Shown here in pieces: positions 54,800 through 64,000 of a stretch of 64,000 bases of DNA. The stretch's first letter is position 1. Each line of letters opens with the position of its first letter. The notes under the pieces were generated by a model. The model was not told the origin of the DNA. It searched no databases and saw only the letters and a list, made by a program, of their open reading frames with translations. Origin of the DNA: Akebia trifoliata (lineage: Eukaryota; Streptophyta; Magnoliopsida; Ranunculales; Lardizabalaceae); NCBI GenBank assembly GCA_017979445.1, contig CM030711.1, positions 9,145,221 to 9,209,220 on the forward strand, given 5' to 3'. A program made the position numbers and the translations under genes.

Positions 54800-55693
54800 A
54801 TGGAGTACAGACCATTAGAGATAACCGTAATCTCTGCAAAAGATCTCAAAGATGTAAACCTCTTCTCCAAGATGGATGTCTACGCTGTTGTATCTCTCGC
54901 TGGAGATCCAAGAACAAAGCAGAAAACCCCAGTAGACAAAGATGGTGGAACAAATCCTAATTGGAATTTCCCCATGAAGTTCTTCATCGACGAAACCCTA
55001 GCCAAGCAGAACCGATCTAGCCTCATTTTTCAACTCATGTGCGATCGAAGCCTTGGAGACAAAGAAATCGGAGAGGTTCATGTACCCGTCAAAGAGCTTC
55101 TCGACAATCTCGGAGATGCAAAATCTTCCCAATTCGTGAGTTATCAGGTTAGAAAACCTTCTGGAAAAGCTAAAGGAACATTGAATTTCTCTTACAAATT
55201 TGGGGAAAAAGTTAGCGGTTCGGCTACGGGTACGGGTACGGTTAAAGGGGACGAACCCGTTACGGCTTATCCGGCTCCAGGAGCAGCTGGTTCGAGTACG
55301 GCGTACCCTCCTCCTGGGGGGTACCCACCGCCTGGTGGCGCTTCGATTCCGTATCGTCAACCGGGTCCTGGGCATGGGTATCCTCCTCCTCCACAACAGG
55401 TTGCGGGTTATGGGTATCCGCCACAAGGTGGGTATCCTCCTCAGGGTCCTGGGTATGGGTATCCACCCCAACAGGGGTATGGGTATCCGCCCCAACAGGG
55501 GTATGGTGGGTATCCACCACCACAAGTAGTGCAACAACCGCCAAAGAAGAATAAGTTTGGGATGGGATTGGGAGCAGGATTGCTTGGTGGAGCACTTGGT
55601 GGGATGTTGATTGGTGATATGGTGTCTGATGCTGGTGCTTATGATTCTGGGTATGATGGAGGGTTTGATGATGGTGGTGGTTTTGATTTCTGA
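54800..55693 (+). CDS. SRC2: C2-domain protein, SRC2 type (single exon, 297 aa)
   Basis: Residues 1-130 form a C2 domain (MEYRPLEITVISAKDLKDVN, DVYAVVSLAGDPR, VHVPVKELLDN). Then comes a Gly/Pro/Tyr-rich region with repeated GYPPP, GYPPQ and GYGYPPQQ units (about 165-250). The end is a glycine-rich hydrophobic stretch (GAGLLGGALGGMLIGDMVSD) and an acidic glycine tail ending FDDGGGFDF. This order matches soybean/Arabidopsis SRC2 (cold-regulated), a membrane-associated protein that binds the PIEEP motif and in Arabidopsis enhances RbohF activity in cold. The family is usually intronless and about 300 aa, as here. The start is supported by the conserved MEYR-LE N terminus and a TATA box 100 bp upstream. 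The frame is intact. Confidence 0.92.
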   Translation: MEYRPLEITVISAKDLKDVNLFSKMDVYAVVSLAGDPRTKQKTPVDKDGGTNPNWNFPMKFFIDETLAKQNRSSLIFQLMCDRSLGDKEIGEVHVPVKELLDNLGDAKSSQFVSYQVRKPSGKAKGTLNFSYKFGEKVSGSATGTGTVKGDEPVTAYPAPGAAGSSTAYPPPGGYPPPGGASIPYRQPGPGHGYPPPPQQVAGYGYPPQGGYPPQGPGYGYPPQQGYGYPPQQGYGGYPPPQVVQQPPKKNKFGMGLGAGLLGGALGGMLIGDMVSDAGAYDSGYDGGFDDGGGFDF

Positions 55694-58600
55694 TTTTTAT
55701 TTTATGTTGAATGTTTGTGTTTTAGGAGAGGTTTAAGGTTTATGATGACTGTGATTTCGGTTTATGTTTTTTTTTTTTACTATATCTATATAAAATTTCC
55801 GGATCTTGGACATAATAATTTCTTGTTTGGATGCTCAGAATTAAATTTTTTTTTTAAATTGTGTGAGGTGAAGACATAGGTTTCGAGATCTCTATAGTTA
55901 TTCTCACAAGATGACCATGTGATGGGTGGTAATGTAGAGTTAAGTTTGTTTCATTGAGATTTGTGTACAAAAATAGTTGGGATAAGGACTTTGATGAGCT
56001 AAGGAAATAAAAGGGTTATAGAGAAGATGCATGATGGTAGATCAAAATATTGCTAATTTGCTATAATTGAAAATATCGGCTTAGAACGATATGAAATATT
56101 GAATGATACAAATGTATAAATTTGTATTGGAATATTTTGAAATATTTTCAGTATCAATTTTCTCTTGAATATAAAGAATTAAATGTAATTAGTTCATTGT
56201 GCAATTTGACATTTATTTGTTTCAACATGTTAAGGAGAAACTAGAATCTTTTATCAATGTTTGATGAATATTATAACATTGATTTATAGATTTCTACAAA
56301 TTATGGAGAAGTTGGAATCTTGTTTTGAAAGGTGTGAAGATGATTAGAGTAGTATTAGAAAAAAAGTGAAGATAATTTTTATAGAATCTTCTTTTTATCA
56401 TGTAAGACTTTCATAAAATATTTTATATTTTATTGGGAGAAATTTCAAGTTTCTCAATGTTAATATATATATAAAATATGGTGAAATTGTTGAAATGTCT
56501 CCAAACCTAATTATCCAAAGTATGTCATATTATTATTCAAATGTGGTCCATATGTGACTTTTGCATATGTGATTTCGGATGTTGCATATACTGCCATCCC
56601 ACAAAAAAATATGCCATCACATTGCATCAAAATTTTTTTTTTTTTTTATGACCGGTGAACATTAAAATATACATCACATATTTGTCAGATAGCATATGCG
56701 ATTTTTATTTATTTTTAAATAGCATATGTGATCGGATTTGACAATATGGAATGTACTTGTTCAAGTACAAGGTCAATTAGGGCATCAAATATAGAGCATA
56801 AACTGAGGGGAGGGGATTTATTATGGTTTGATTTTACGTTCTTAGCCGAATTCACAATGATCATTTTGTACATTTGGTTATATAGAGTTCCGGGGATTTT
56901 CTGAATTATTGTAGTATTTCCATTGTGTTTGGTATTTAAAAAAAAAAAATTTCTATTTTGTTATATGCCTAGGGGTAGAAATAGTGATTTAATGTTTTTT
57001 TATACTTTAGAATTATTTTGAGGAAAAATCTATGGCTCTATGCATATGCCATGTTAGGATAGAAAAATCATTATTCTTTGTTTTTATAACTTTGAAAGGA
57101 GCATTTGGACGTTCGACTCCCCTCTAAGATGACCAATTCTTTTTAAATTGTGTTTATTCTTATTTGTTGGCTAAAGGAGTACCCATATCATTATTGTTGC
57201 CTTTAAATGTTATTTGTCCCTGAAATGCCATGCCTAATGGGGTGGTTGATGAATATTGTAGAAGTTGATTTTGTGATAATTGGTATCGATCATAATTCCA
57301 TTACTAAACTCATAGAATAATTAGAAAAATATGAAAAAGAAAAGAATACAATGATTTTTATGTGATTCAGCAAATGTGTTTACATCGACTTTATGAATCT
57401 CACAGTTACATGATCTCTTCTCCTCGATCTCTCCCTTTTTTCATCTTCTTCTCTTCTCGTTTACAATGATTTTTACCCCTTTAAATAGAAAATTCTTAAA
57501 AATGATCTTAATCCTAGTTAAATTATAATTGACCCTATTATCTAGCATTTAAAATAGTAATTACCTAAAAGAGAAAGAATCCTTTTAAATTTGGAATCTT
57601 TTCTAATAAGACAAAATCTTTTTCAAATGATGTCATGTGTTTATCTTAGGATGCATGTTGATGATATGAGTGAACAATCCAAATAGAAGATAATTTTAGT
57701 CCTCCACAAATATTTTCTTAAGATACAGCCCAATTCAACTATTGTTGTCATCCCTTAAAATTGTGGACAAGCATTAAGACATCCAAACACAAAGATTGAG
57801 ATTGAGATCGTATCTTCTACAAGTGAAGATTAAAAAGATATATTTCAAAGTAAGCATTTTCGTGTATAAAGTTGAGGTCCGAAATCAATTTCTTATTGAG
57901 GTCTACAATCACTGGAACTATTGTTTCCTTAGACACATTTGAATGGTCAGGATCACTTGTGTCCAATGGTTCAAGAGAGGTGGTTGCACTCGCATCATTT
58001 TAGGGTGAACACCAACTGTGATGGGCAACATGGAAGTTGTATCATTGCACCATGACCAATGGTAATGACGTCCCCAAACTTTGGAGATCGAATCAACAAT
58101 TTCTCATTAAAGTTATAAATTTATTTCTACAACACAAGATTCTTAATTCCCCTCTCCTCTCTCACTAGGGTGTTCTAAAGAGAAAAGTTCATTTGCTCTA
58201 TATAAAAGATAATTAATTCTATTAATGAATATTAATCATCCTATTAATTTAAGAGATTTGATAATAAACTATAGTTCAAGGAAGATTTATATCCTACTTA
58301 GTAACAAAGTTCACTATGTAATTATTTGGTAGGGCTTTCATTGGGATAAGTTCGTGAAAATTTTGTTAAAAAAGTCAGGAAAATGTTGGGAAACATAAAA
58401 AAATGTTTTTGAATTTCTTACCAAAATCCTTCGTCTTCAACCTCCTAAAAACCCTACTTGTTCTTAATATTTAAATGTTGAAGAAAATAAACTTTTGAAG
58501 TTGAGAGTAAGTATTTTATCATAAATTGCGATCAATCGATTAATTCATTGATTTGTCAAATTAATTGGTTACTCCCTTGTTTGGAGAATTTTGTGACTAT

Positions 58601-58766
58601 GTTGCCAGGGTGGGTTACCCCGAAAACCATTAAAAGCTTAACAAAAAAATTGACCAATATGCCTACCCAACTACCCAAAGGTAGGGAACATAAGGTGTGA
58701 CCTATAAAAGAGACAAGTTCCTTTTAATTATCTTCTTTTATTTTCAAAAAAGTTGTGATCTAGAAC

Positions 58767-58931
58767 GGTGTCTCGTTTCTATAATAACATTAGGTGTCTA
58801 TGTGGCACATTTTGGTTGAATTCAAAATCACTGGGCATCGTGAACAACTTGATTAGGAGCCCAAGGTGTTTTAAACACCAACTACAGCGTGCAATGTAGA
58901 CTCCTAACCTATTTTATAAGAACGAGACACC
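58767..58931. mobile_element. Hairpin MITE (GGTGTCTCGTT ends)
   Basis: The ends GGTGTCTCGTTTCTATAA and TTATAAGAACGAGACACC are inverse. Internal GTCTATGTGGCACATTTTGG resembles the arm of the 61159-61310 hairpin. About 165 bp, non-coding. Confidence 0.65.
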
Positions 58932-58984
58932 ATATTGGATCCTTAGTTTTGTAAAAAAGAGTCGTGATAATCTGACTATCCCAC

Positions 58985-59164
58985 GTGGCACACTAAAACA
59001 ACTCTCCTGACGTGACAAGTTTGAGAACCATAGATCTATACGTCTCGGGATACACGGTTCCCTCGGGATACATTTTTATGGGGAAGTACAATTTTGTATC
59101 CCAAGGCTTACACATTAATGATTTCCAAACTTGTCACGTTAGGAGAGTCGATTGAGTGTGCCAC
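58985..59164. mobile_element. Hairpin MITE (GTGGCACACT ends, 43-bp arms)
   Basis: The left arm GTGGCACACTAAAACAACTC...ACGTGACAAGTTTG and the right arm CAAACTTGTCACGT...GAGTGTGCCAC are inverse over about 43 bp with few mismatches. 180 bp, non-coding. It lies 54 bp from the preceding hairpin. Confidence 0.72.
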
Positions 59165-60311
59165 AGAGAAGTTGCTTTCCTTAAAACCAATTTTGCCCAT
59201 TTAGGATGATATCCACAGTATAGTCGGTCTTAGCCGATCGATTTCCAAGATTCAATAGTTAAATCAAAGATTTACACCCCCCTGTGCATGCATATTATGC
59301 GCACACCAGCACGACAGGTTGGCCCCAAATACAATGGGCTACAGTCCCATGGAACCTTGGGCCCCCATGTGCGCATGAGGCACAGTTTCTTTCTTTCTCA
59401 CACTTAAGCAATAAGGAGAATGAAAACATTTATAAGTTGAGTATAAGTTATACATTTACCTGATGTGAGGCTAAATATTTAGAGAGTTATCTCTACAACT
59501 CTCAATAGAAAGAACAAGAAAAAGAAATAATCTTTGACTATTAAACTATCATAAATAAGGAAAATGTTCTCTTAACTAAGATTTCACAAAAAATGAAAAA
59601 AACCCTACACCAACCACACTCAAAAGAAAATAAGGTCTTGAATTTAAATCTTGCCTCCAACAAAACCCAATAAATAATATTTACTATGAATCCTACGACA
59701 ACAACTTCTAGAGAAAAAAAATAGAATTAGATTTTTTTTCTTTTAGATCTAAGAAATATATTATCGATTACAAAGTATAGAATAAGAATATAAAGTAAGA
59801 TTAAGCCTTCTTAGGGGACTTAGGCTACAACTCCTCCCGCTCATCTTAGGAAACGATATTGTCACTATGTGAAAACTGGAAAATTTGACAGAAAAAATTG
59901 ACGGACCAAGGCCCACAGATTTTAGAAATTGAATTTTGACGATCTAAGATCATCGAAATTCTTAATGTTCCCATATTTGATGGCTTAGAGTTGTTGAATT
60001 TCTCCCATCCTTCATTAATTTGACAGTTTCGGCCCATCGAAAATAAAAATTTGACAATGAAACATTCAACGCCAATTGGACCCTTTTGTCCGTCGAATTT
60101 TATGAAATTTGATGACCCTGGGCCAACAAATTTGGACTTTTTTCACATTGTGTGTGGATGATGTTAGGGACGACTCCACTACTAGCAATGGTGACACCAC
60201 CAACCAATTTCTGCAACTCTTCATTGTTCCTCACTGCCAATTAAAAATATAAAAATAAATGAAGGGTGAATCTCCATTTCGTGAGCTGAATATGACGAAT
60301 TTCTGAGTTTA

Positions 60312-60488
60312 GTACACTATTCATTTTAATTTCCAAAACATGCATTCACCATTTTTATAATCTACAAACTCGTGAGTTCATCACTTTTAATATCTATGAA
60401 TTCGTAGATATACCAGTGAATTCATTGATTATAAAAGTGATGAATTCAGTAGAAATGCAAGTTTTGGGAATTAAAATGAATAGTGTAC
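60312..60488. mobile_element. Hairpin MITE (GTACACTATTCATTTTAAT ends)
   Basis: The left arm GTACACTATTCATTTTAATT and the right arm AATTAAAATGAATAGTGTAC are perfectly inverse at the ends. Further pairing inside (TCATCACTTTTA / AAAAGTGATGA) spans most of the 177 bp. Confidence 0.72.
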
Positions 60489-60572
60489 CGAAACCAGATT
60501 TTGGACAATGTTTTAGAAAATATCCCATAAATAAATTATTGAGAATAAGTAAAAGTTGGGGTGCCATTAGAA

Positions 60573-60579
60573 GCTCTCT

Positions 60580-60622
<43 letters not shown>
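60573..60622 (+). repeat. (CT)n microsatellite
   Basis: About 50 bases of CT repeat with one CCT interruption. The serine/leucine-rich open frame across it is an artefact. Confidence 0.9.
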
Positions 60623-60709
60623 TTCTTTATAGATTTACATTTAAGGTTTGGGTTTTTATATAGGCCTAATCCTTTTTTATTTTTAACTTAACATATATGG
60701 GCCTAATCC

Positions 60710-60946
60710 AACTCCAATGGGTTGGCCTAGTGGCAAGCTAAGCCTTGATTAGCTCCCTAGGAAGGGTAGGTCAAGTGCTCGAAACTCCAAGAGCCAATGA
60801 ATTCCTTGGGGCCACCCTCCAGGGTCTGTTGACCCTTGACTCAAACAGTTGCACGTAGGACTTTTTGAGGGGGTGGTGTGTGTGACCGTGGGATTAGTCT
60901 CACCCGAGGGAGGGATACCCACAATAAGCAAAATAAAAAATAAAAA
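60710..60946 (+). mobile_element. tRNA-derived SINE (Au-like)
   Basis: The element is flanked by the 13-bp TSD ATGGGCCTAATCC (60697-60709 and 60947-60959). Near its start it has a pol III A-box-like TTGGCCTAGTGGC (60722-60734) and a B-box-like GTGCTCGAAACTCC (60776-60789). An A-rich tail (AAAATAAAAAATAAAAA) ends it. The layout is that of a plant tRNA-related SINE. It is 237 bp, in + orientation. Confidence 0.88.
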
Positions 60947-61158
60947 ATGGGCCTAATCCTAATTGTAAGCAATTATTGAAATTGTTTGAACGAGTGTTAC
61001 AATATTCTTTAATATTGAGATAATAACTTGAGCCAAAGTTATGTAATGTTTGAGTAGTGTCTTCTAATGTTTAATTGGGGTTGGATAAATAATTTAAGAA
61101 ATTAGGGTATAATAAGTAAAAGTTGAGGTGTCAATGACGACTCTCATTATTTATCACC

Positions 61159-61310
61159 CCTATAGAACAGGGACAATGTCTACATAGCACATTTTGATTG
61201 GAGTTTGAAATACATTACCCCTAACCAAGTCGTTTACTACATTGCACATAGCCCGATGTATTCAATCTCCAACCAAAATGTGCCATGTAGACATGGTATG
61301 TTGTTATAGG
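61159..61310. mobile_element. Hairpin MITE (CCTATA..AACA ends)
   Basis: The left arm CAATGTCTACATAGCACATT and TTGATTGGAGTTTGAAATAC pairs with the right arm TTCAATCTCCAACCAAAATG and TGCCATGTAGACATGG. The ends CCTATAGAACA and TGTTGTTATAGG pair loosely. Related to the internal part of the 58767 element. Confidence 0.7.
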
Positions 61311-62169
61311 AACCAAACATTTTTTTGGATGACAGACTCTAAATTAAAGGATCATGTGTGGGCATTTGATTCCAAAATTCTGGTGTCCAACCACTTCTAT
61401 TCCCAACTTCCCTTTACTAATTTTAATTCCTTTACTTTGTTTATTAGTGCTCAAGGTATCTTCCTTCCACTAGTCTTGAGGGTTGATGTCATCAGATATC
61501 GTCATGAAGAATATATTAGATTAAGAAAAATACTTTACTAATTAACTTAATATGATTTTAACACTTACTAAGGGTCCTTGAGCTCAAATGGATTATCACA
61601 TTGGGCAATCCAACACCACAGCCTTCTAGATTTCATGGAAAATTCTGATAAAAAAAATCAAATTTAAAATTTGAAAAACAATTTTTTTTAGAATTATTCG
61701 AAGGTTTTTAAAATGGACAACAACCAAACTTTCATGGAACTTTAAATTTAAAATTAAATTTCAACAATGAAAAATAACATTTTTTAGATTTTTTTTTTAC
61801 AAAGTTAATGGAATTCTATCCTCTACAACACTGGCATCGGATCATGATTTTTGGTGCCACAAGTGGAGCTCAATGACCTTTAGTAAGAGTTAAAATCTTA
61901 CTTGGAAATAAGCATTAGAGGTTATCTTTTAGTAGGAAAAAAATTGAGAGCATTTTTAGTAGGAAAACTAATCTTAATAAAACCCTAGATTAAGAATAAT
62001 GCTGAAGTAAGCTCAAAGATTGACCTCATTTTGCACTTTCCTGACTTGGAGGTGTGTATGAACCATAGATGTTTTTCATTAACATAAAGGTCACTCCAAC
62101 ACAATTCTTAGATTAATTATTTAAAAGTCAACCTCATTAAAAAGATTTGTCCTAACTGGCATCCTAAGT

Positions 62170-62285
62170 CACACTCAACTTTGCGCTGACATGCCAGTGT
62201 GCAGTCATAGATTTTTTCCTCTAAGATACAAGGAAAAAAATCTATGATTTTGTACACACTATCATATCAGCAAAGTGTCAAACGC
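62170..62285. mobile_element. Hairpin MITE (CACTCAACTTTG ends)
   Basis: The inner arms ATAGATTTTTTCCT and AGGAAAAAAATCTAT are perfectly inverse. The outer arms CAACTTTGCGCTGACATG...AGTGTG and CACACTATCATATCAGCAAAGTG pair imperfectly. About 115 bp. Confidence 0.6.
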
Positions 62286-62527
62286 AATAGTGTAGGAAGT
62301 CGGGTCTATTTTCCATTGAAAAATCCCATATTAGATAAATTTTAGAATCTCTTGGCCCAATAGTTCATTAACAGTTGTCCTATCGGTCGACTTGCACACT
62401 ATAGGTCATTCAGATTGGTGATGTATATCAATTGAGTAGAAATCACTCAAGAAAAATAATTCTCAATGTTAGGCCACCGAGAAAATGAGTTATAAAAGTT
62501 TGCTTCCTCTGATTGTGTGAAATTTTG

Positions 62528-62618
62528 CTGGGATTAGGTCGTGAGACTGTAGGAATTAGTCCCATTCCAAACGGGTGTGGGGAAACCCGGCAATGTCAAA
62601 AAAAAAAAAAAAAAAATG
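62528..62618 (+). mobile_element. 5'-truncated SINE-like fragment with poly-A tail
   Basis: GGGATTAGGTCGTGAGACTG, GGAATTAGTCCCA and GGGGAAACCCGGCAATGTC precede a run of 19 A. The GGGATTAGTC...GGGATACCC part of the SINE at 60710 is similar, suggesting a related 3' end. The pol III boxes are missing. Confidence 0.4.
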
Positions 62619-63321
62619 TTAGGTCGTATTCATATTTGACGAGCGTGCGACTCTTTCAAGTGCACTTAGGAGAATGTTGTATTACATGAACTCGATCAAC
62701 AATCATATATGAAATGCATAGGAGATTTTATTTTTTAGGAAAAGTATTTATTAACTATGCACTTGACACTCTATGTTGTTCTCCCATTTATTAGATATAC
62801 CCATCTCATGTCATGATTATCAATTTAAGTATACTTCTACACCGTTAAGAGTAGGATGCAATAAAACGATAAATTTATACAATAAAATGATGTACAATGT
62901 TAATTTTTCATGCAAAACTTTTATGAAAATTTTCGTGGGAAACTAATACATTTGGTTTAGCTAAAATCTATGTCTTTTATATGATAATAAACATCATTTA
63001 CAAATCTATAATTTTTCTCTAAATATTATCAATATTTATACTACGCCATATATTCGGTGAGAGTTATGTTAGTAAAAACATCTTAAATAACAATAAATAA
63101 ATAAAAAAAACTTAATTTCATGTAACTCCATTGAAAATCCTATTAATGAAAATCTCATTTTTATTAAAATAATACTGCATGAAATATTACTTTTCATTGA
63201 TTTTATCAATAAAGAAATAAATAAAAGCTACGTGTTTATACAAAAAAGGTGTAATTTTTTAATAAAAATATATTTACGAACAAAAGAACGTAGAAACTAC
63301 TTTTTCTTTTAAATTTAAAAT

Positions 63322-63360
63322 AACAACAACAACAACAACAACAACAACAATAATAATAAT
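63322..63360 (+). repeat. (AAC)n-(AAT)n microsatellite
   Basis: Nine or so AAC repeats followed by AAT repeats. The neighbouring 62800-64000 is AT-rich with no gene seen. Confidence 0.9.
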
Positions 63361-63837
63361 TAAATTTCATAGTCTAAGAGTTCATAAATTAAAGAACTAA
63401 ATAATACATTAAAATATATATGAGAATACTAATTGAAAAACAAAAAAAAAAAAAAACGGAAAAGTGCAAAATTTTTTGAAGCAGACTGCCTGCTACAAAG
63501 TCAGACTTGGATCCATTAGAGTTGTGAGAACTTCAAGGGAGTTTTGTAATAAAAGTGCAACTATTAGCTAAATTTCTCTAGTTTTTTTATTTATTATAGA
63601 TATTTTATCAATACTTATTATATATTATATAGAGTAAGTAAGTGAGAGTTCAGTAGCCGTGTGTTTTTAAAACCTTGGATGTAGAGGACACAATTCTACA
63701 AATATTGGAAATTTTGTTTTTAAGAAATGTAATTTTTCACCGTTAAATTTTTATTTTAAATTTGTGAGTTCACTAGTCGTGTCTTTTCAAGAAATTATTT
63801 TTTAAAATTTGTTTTTTTGATCTGAGTTTTTTTGATT

Positions 63838-63975
63838 TAAGCGAAACCGAATCGGATACCCCAATTTCGGATCCCTTTTTATTAGAATCAATTAGAACCG
63901 AGTCTAAAATAGAACCGAACTGATAGGAACTGGAACCGTTAGGTTCTATCCAATGAGCACCCGCGGGGTACCAAG
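63838..63975. repeat. Fragment resembling hAT subterminal repeats
   Basis: Repeated GAACCGAAC, GAACCGAGTC and GGAACCGTTAG words recall the subterminal repeats of the hAT element at 7743-8584. The stretch ends in CAATGAGCACCCGCGGGG, similar to an hAT end. One end only is seen, so this is tentative. Confidence 0.3.
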
Positions 63976-64000
63976 AACTGATTTATTTTGTCATTTCTTT

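Larger units (their letters stand above)
55694..60709. other. Gene-free region downstream of the SRC2-type gene
   Basis: The 3' UTR of the SRC2-type gene is followed by AT-rich sequence. Between 56540 and 56730 the words GCATATGTGAT and TATGTGAT recur, which looks like a degraded repeat. Three hairpin MITEs lie at 58767-58931, 58985-59164 and 60312-60488, and a (CT)n tract at 60573-60622. No host gene is recognised. Confidence 0.6.
61442..62790. repeat. Downstream member of the collinear duplication (partner at 50826-54290)
   Basis: It carries the same four blocks as the region upstream of the SRC2-type gene, in the same order but in 1.35 kb rather than 3.4 kb. Block landmarks: CCTTCCACTAGTCTTGAGGG (61467), CTTCTAGATTTCATGG (61623), GATTGGTGATGTATA (62411) and ATTACATGAACTCG (62680). 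No C2-coding sequence follows before the window ends. Confidence 0.65.

Noticed and set aside
54998..55595. Arg/Pro-rich and His/Thr-rich minus-strand frames, and a + frame-shifted ORF, within the SRC2-type gene
   Set aside because: They are shadows of the GYPPQ-repeat coding sequence. Only the C2/GYPPQ frame has a recognised family.

Overview
The window is nuclear DNA from a flowering plant, very probably a eudicot. Evidence: spliced genes with GT-AG introns, plant-specific protein architectures, and plant-type Ty3/gypsy, Ty1/copia, TRIM, hAT, foldback and SINE elements with intact target-site duplications (TSDs). Large TE-filled introns (3.1 kb and 6.1 kb) suggest a medium-to-large genome. 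I cannot name the species.

Only four host genes are supported, all on the + strand: (1) 326-6035, an ELM2/SANT-type nuclear protein in two exons; (2) 20890-28579, a small three-exon gene resembling mitochondrial complex I assembly factor NDUFAF4; (3) 30176-35986, a two-exon PWWP-domain chromatin protein of the plant PDP type with a 47-residue tandem repeat; (4) 54800-55693, a single-exon C2-domain protein of the SRC2 (cold-regulated) type. Genes 1 and 3 are probably chromatin proteins; I see no operon-like or pathway relationship among the four.

The rest is mostly transposon history that can be read directly. At 7399-17713 lies a decayed full-length Ty3/gypsy element of Tat-like layout, with TSD AACGC, an antisense gene remnant between integrase and the 3' LTR, a 53-bp minisatellite, and an hAT element inserted in its 5' LTR (the 3' LTR preserves the empty site). 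At 18225-20252 five foldback (hairpin) elements stand side by side separated by (TA)n tracts; a sixth copy is at 45100-45480. The 6-kb first intron of the NDUFAF4-like gene contains a 41-base poly-C run, a TRIM, an hAT element, and a short minus-strand LTR retrotransposon with a gag zinc knuckle. The TRIM and hAT element each interrupt one copy of the same tandemly duplicated host sequence.

The 37400-50582 block is a four-level nest. An outer non-autonomous LTR element carries a degenerate copia element (37432-48894) in its 5' LTR. That copia carries two solo LTRs, one of which carries a foldback element. The outer 3' LTR carries an hAT MITE. Most boundaries are fixed by exact or near-exact TSDs, and the outer 3' LTR shows the copia empty site.

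The right end (50.6-64 kb) has the SRC2-type gene, many short hairpin MITEs, a tRNA-type SINE with a 13-bp TSD, and a collinear duplication of the SRC2 upstream region at 61.4-62.8 kb. No CRISPR array, rRNA gene, confident tRNA gene or organellar insertion was seen. No wholly novel system was identified; the most unusual items are the foldback array, the antisense retrotransposon gene, and the possible presequence-encoding alternative start of the NDUFAF4-like gene.
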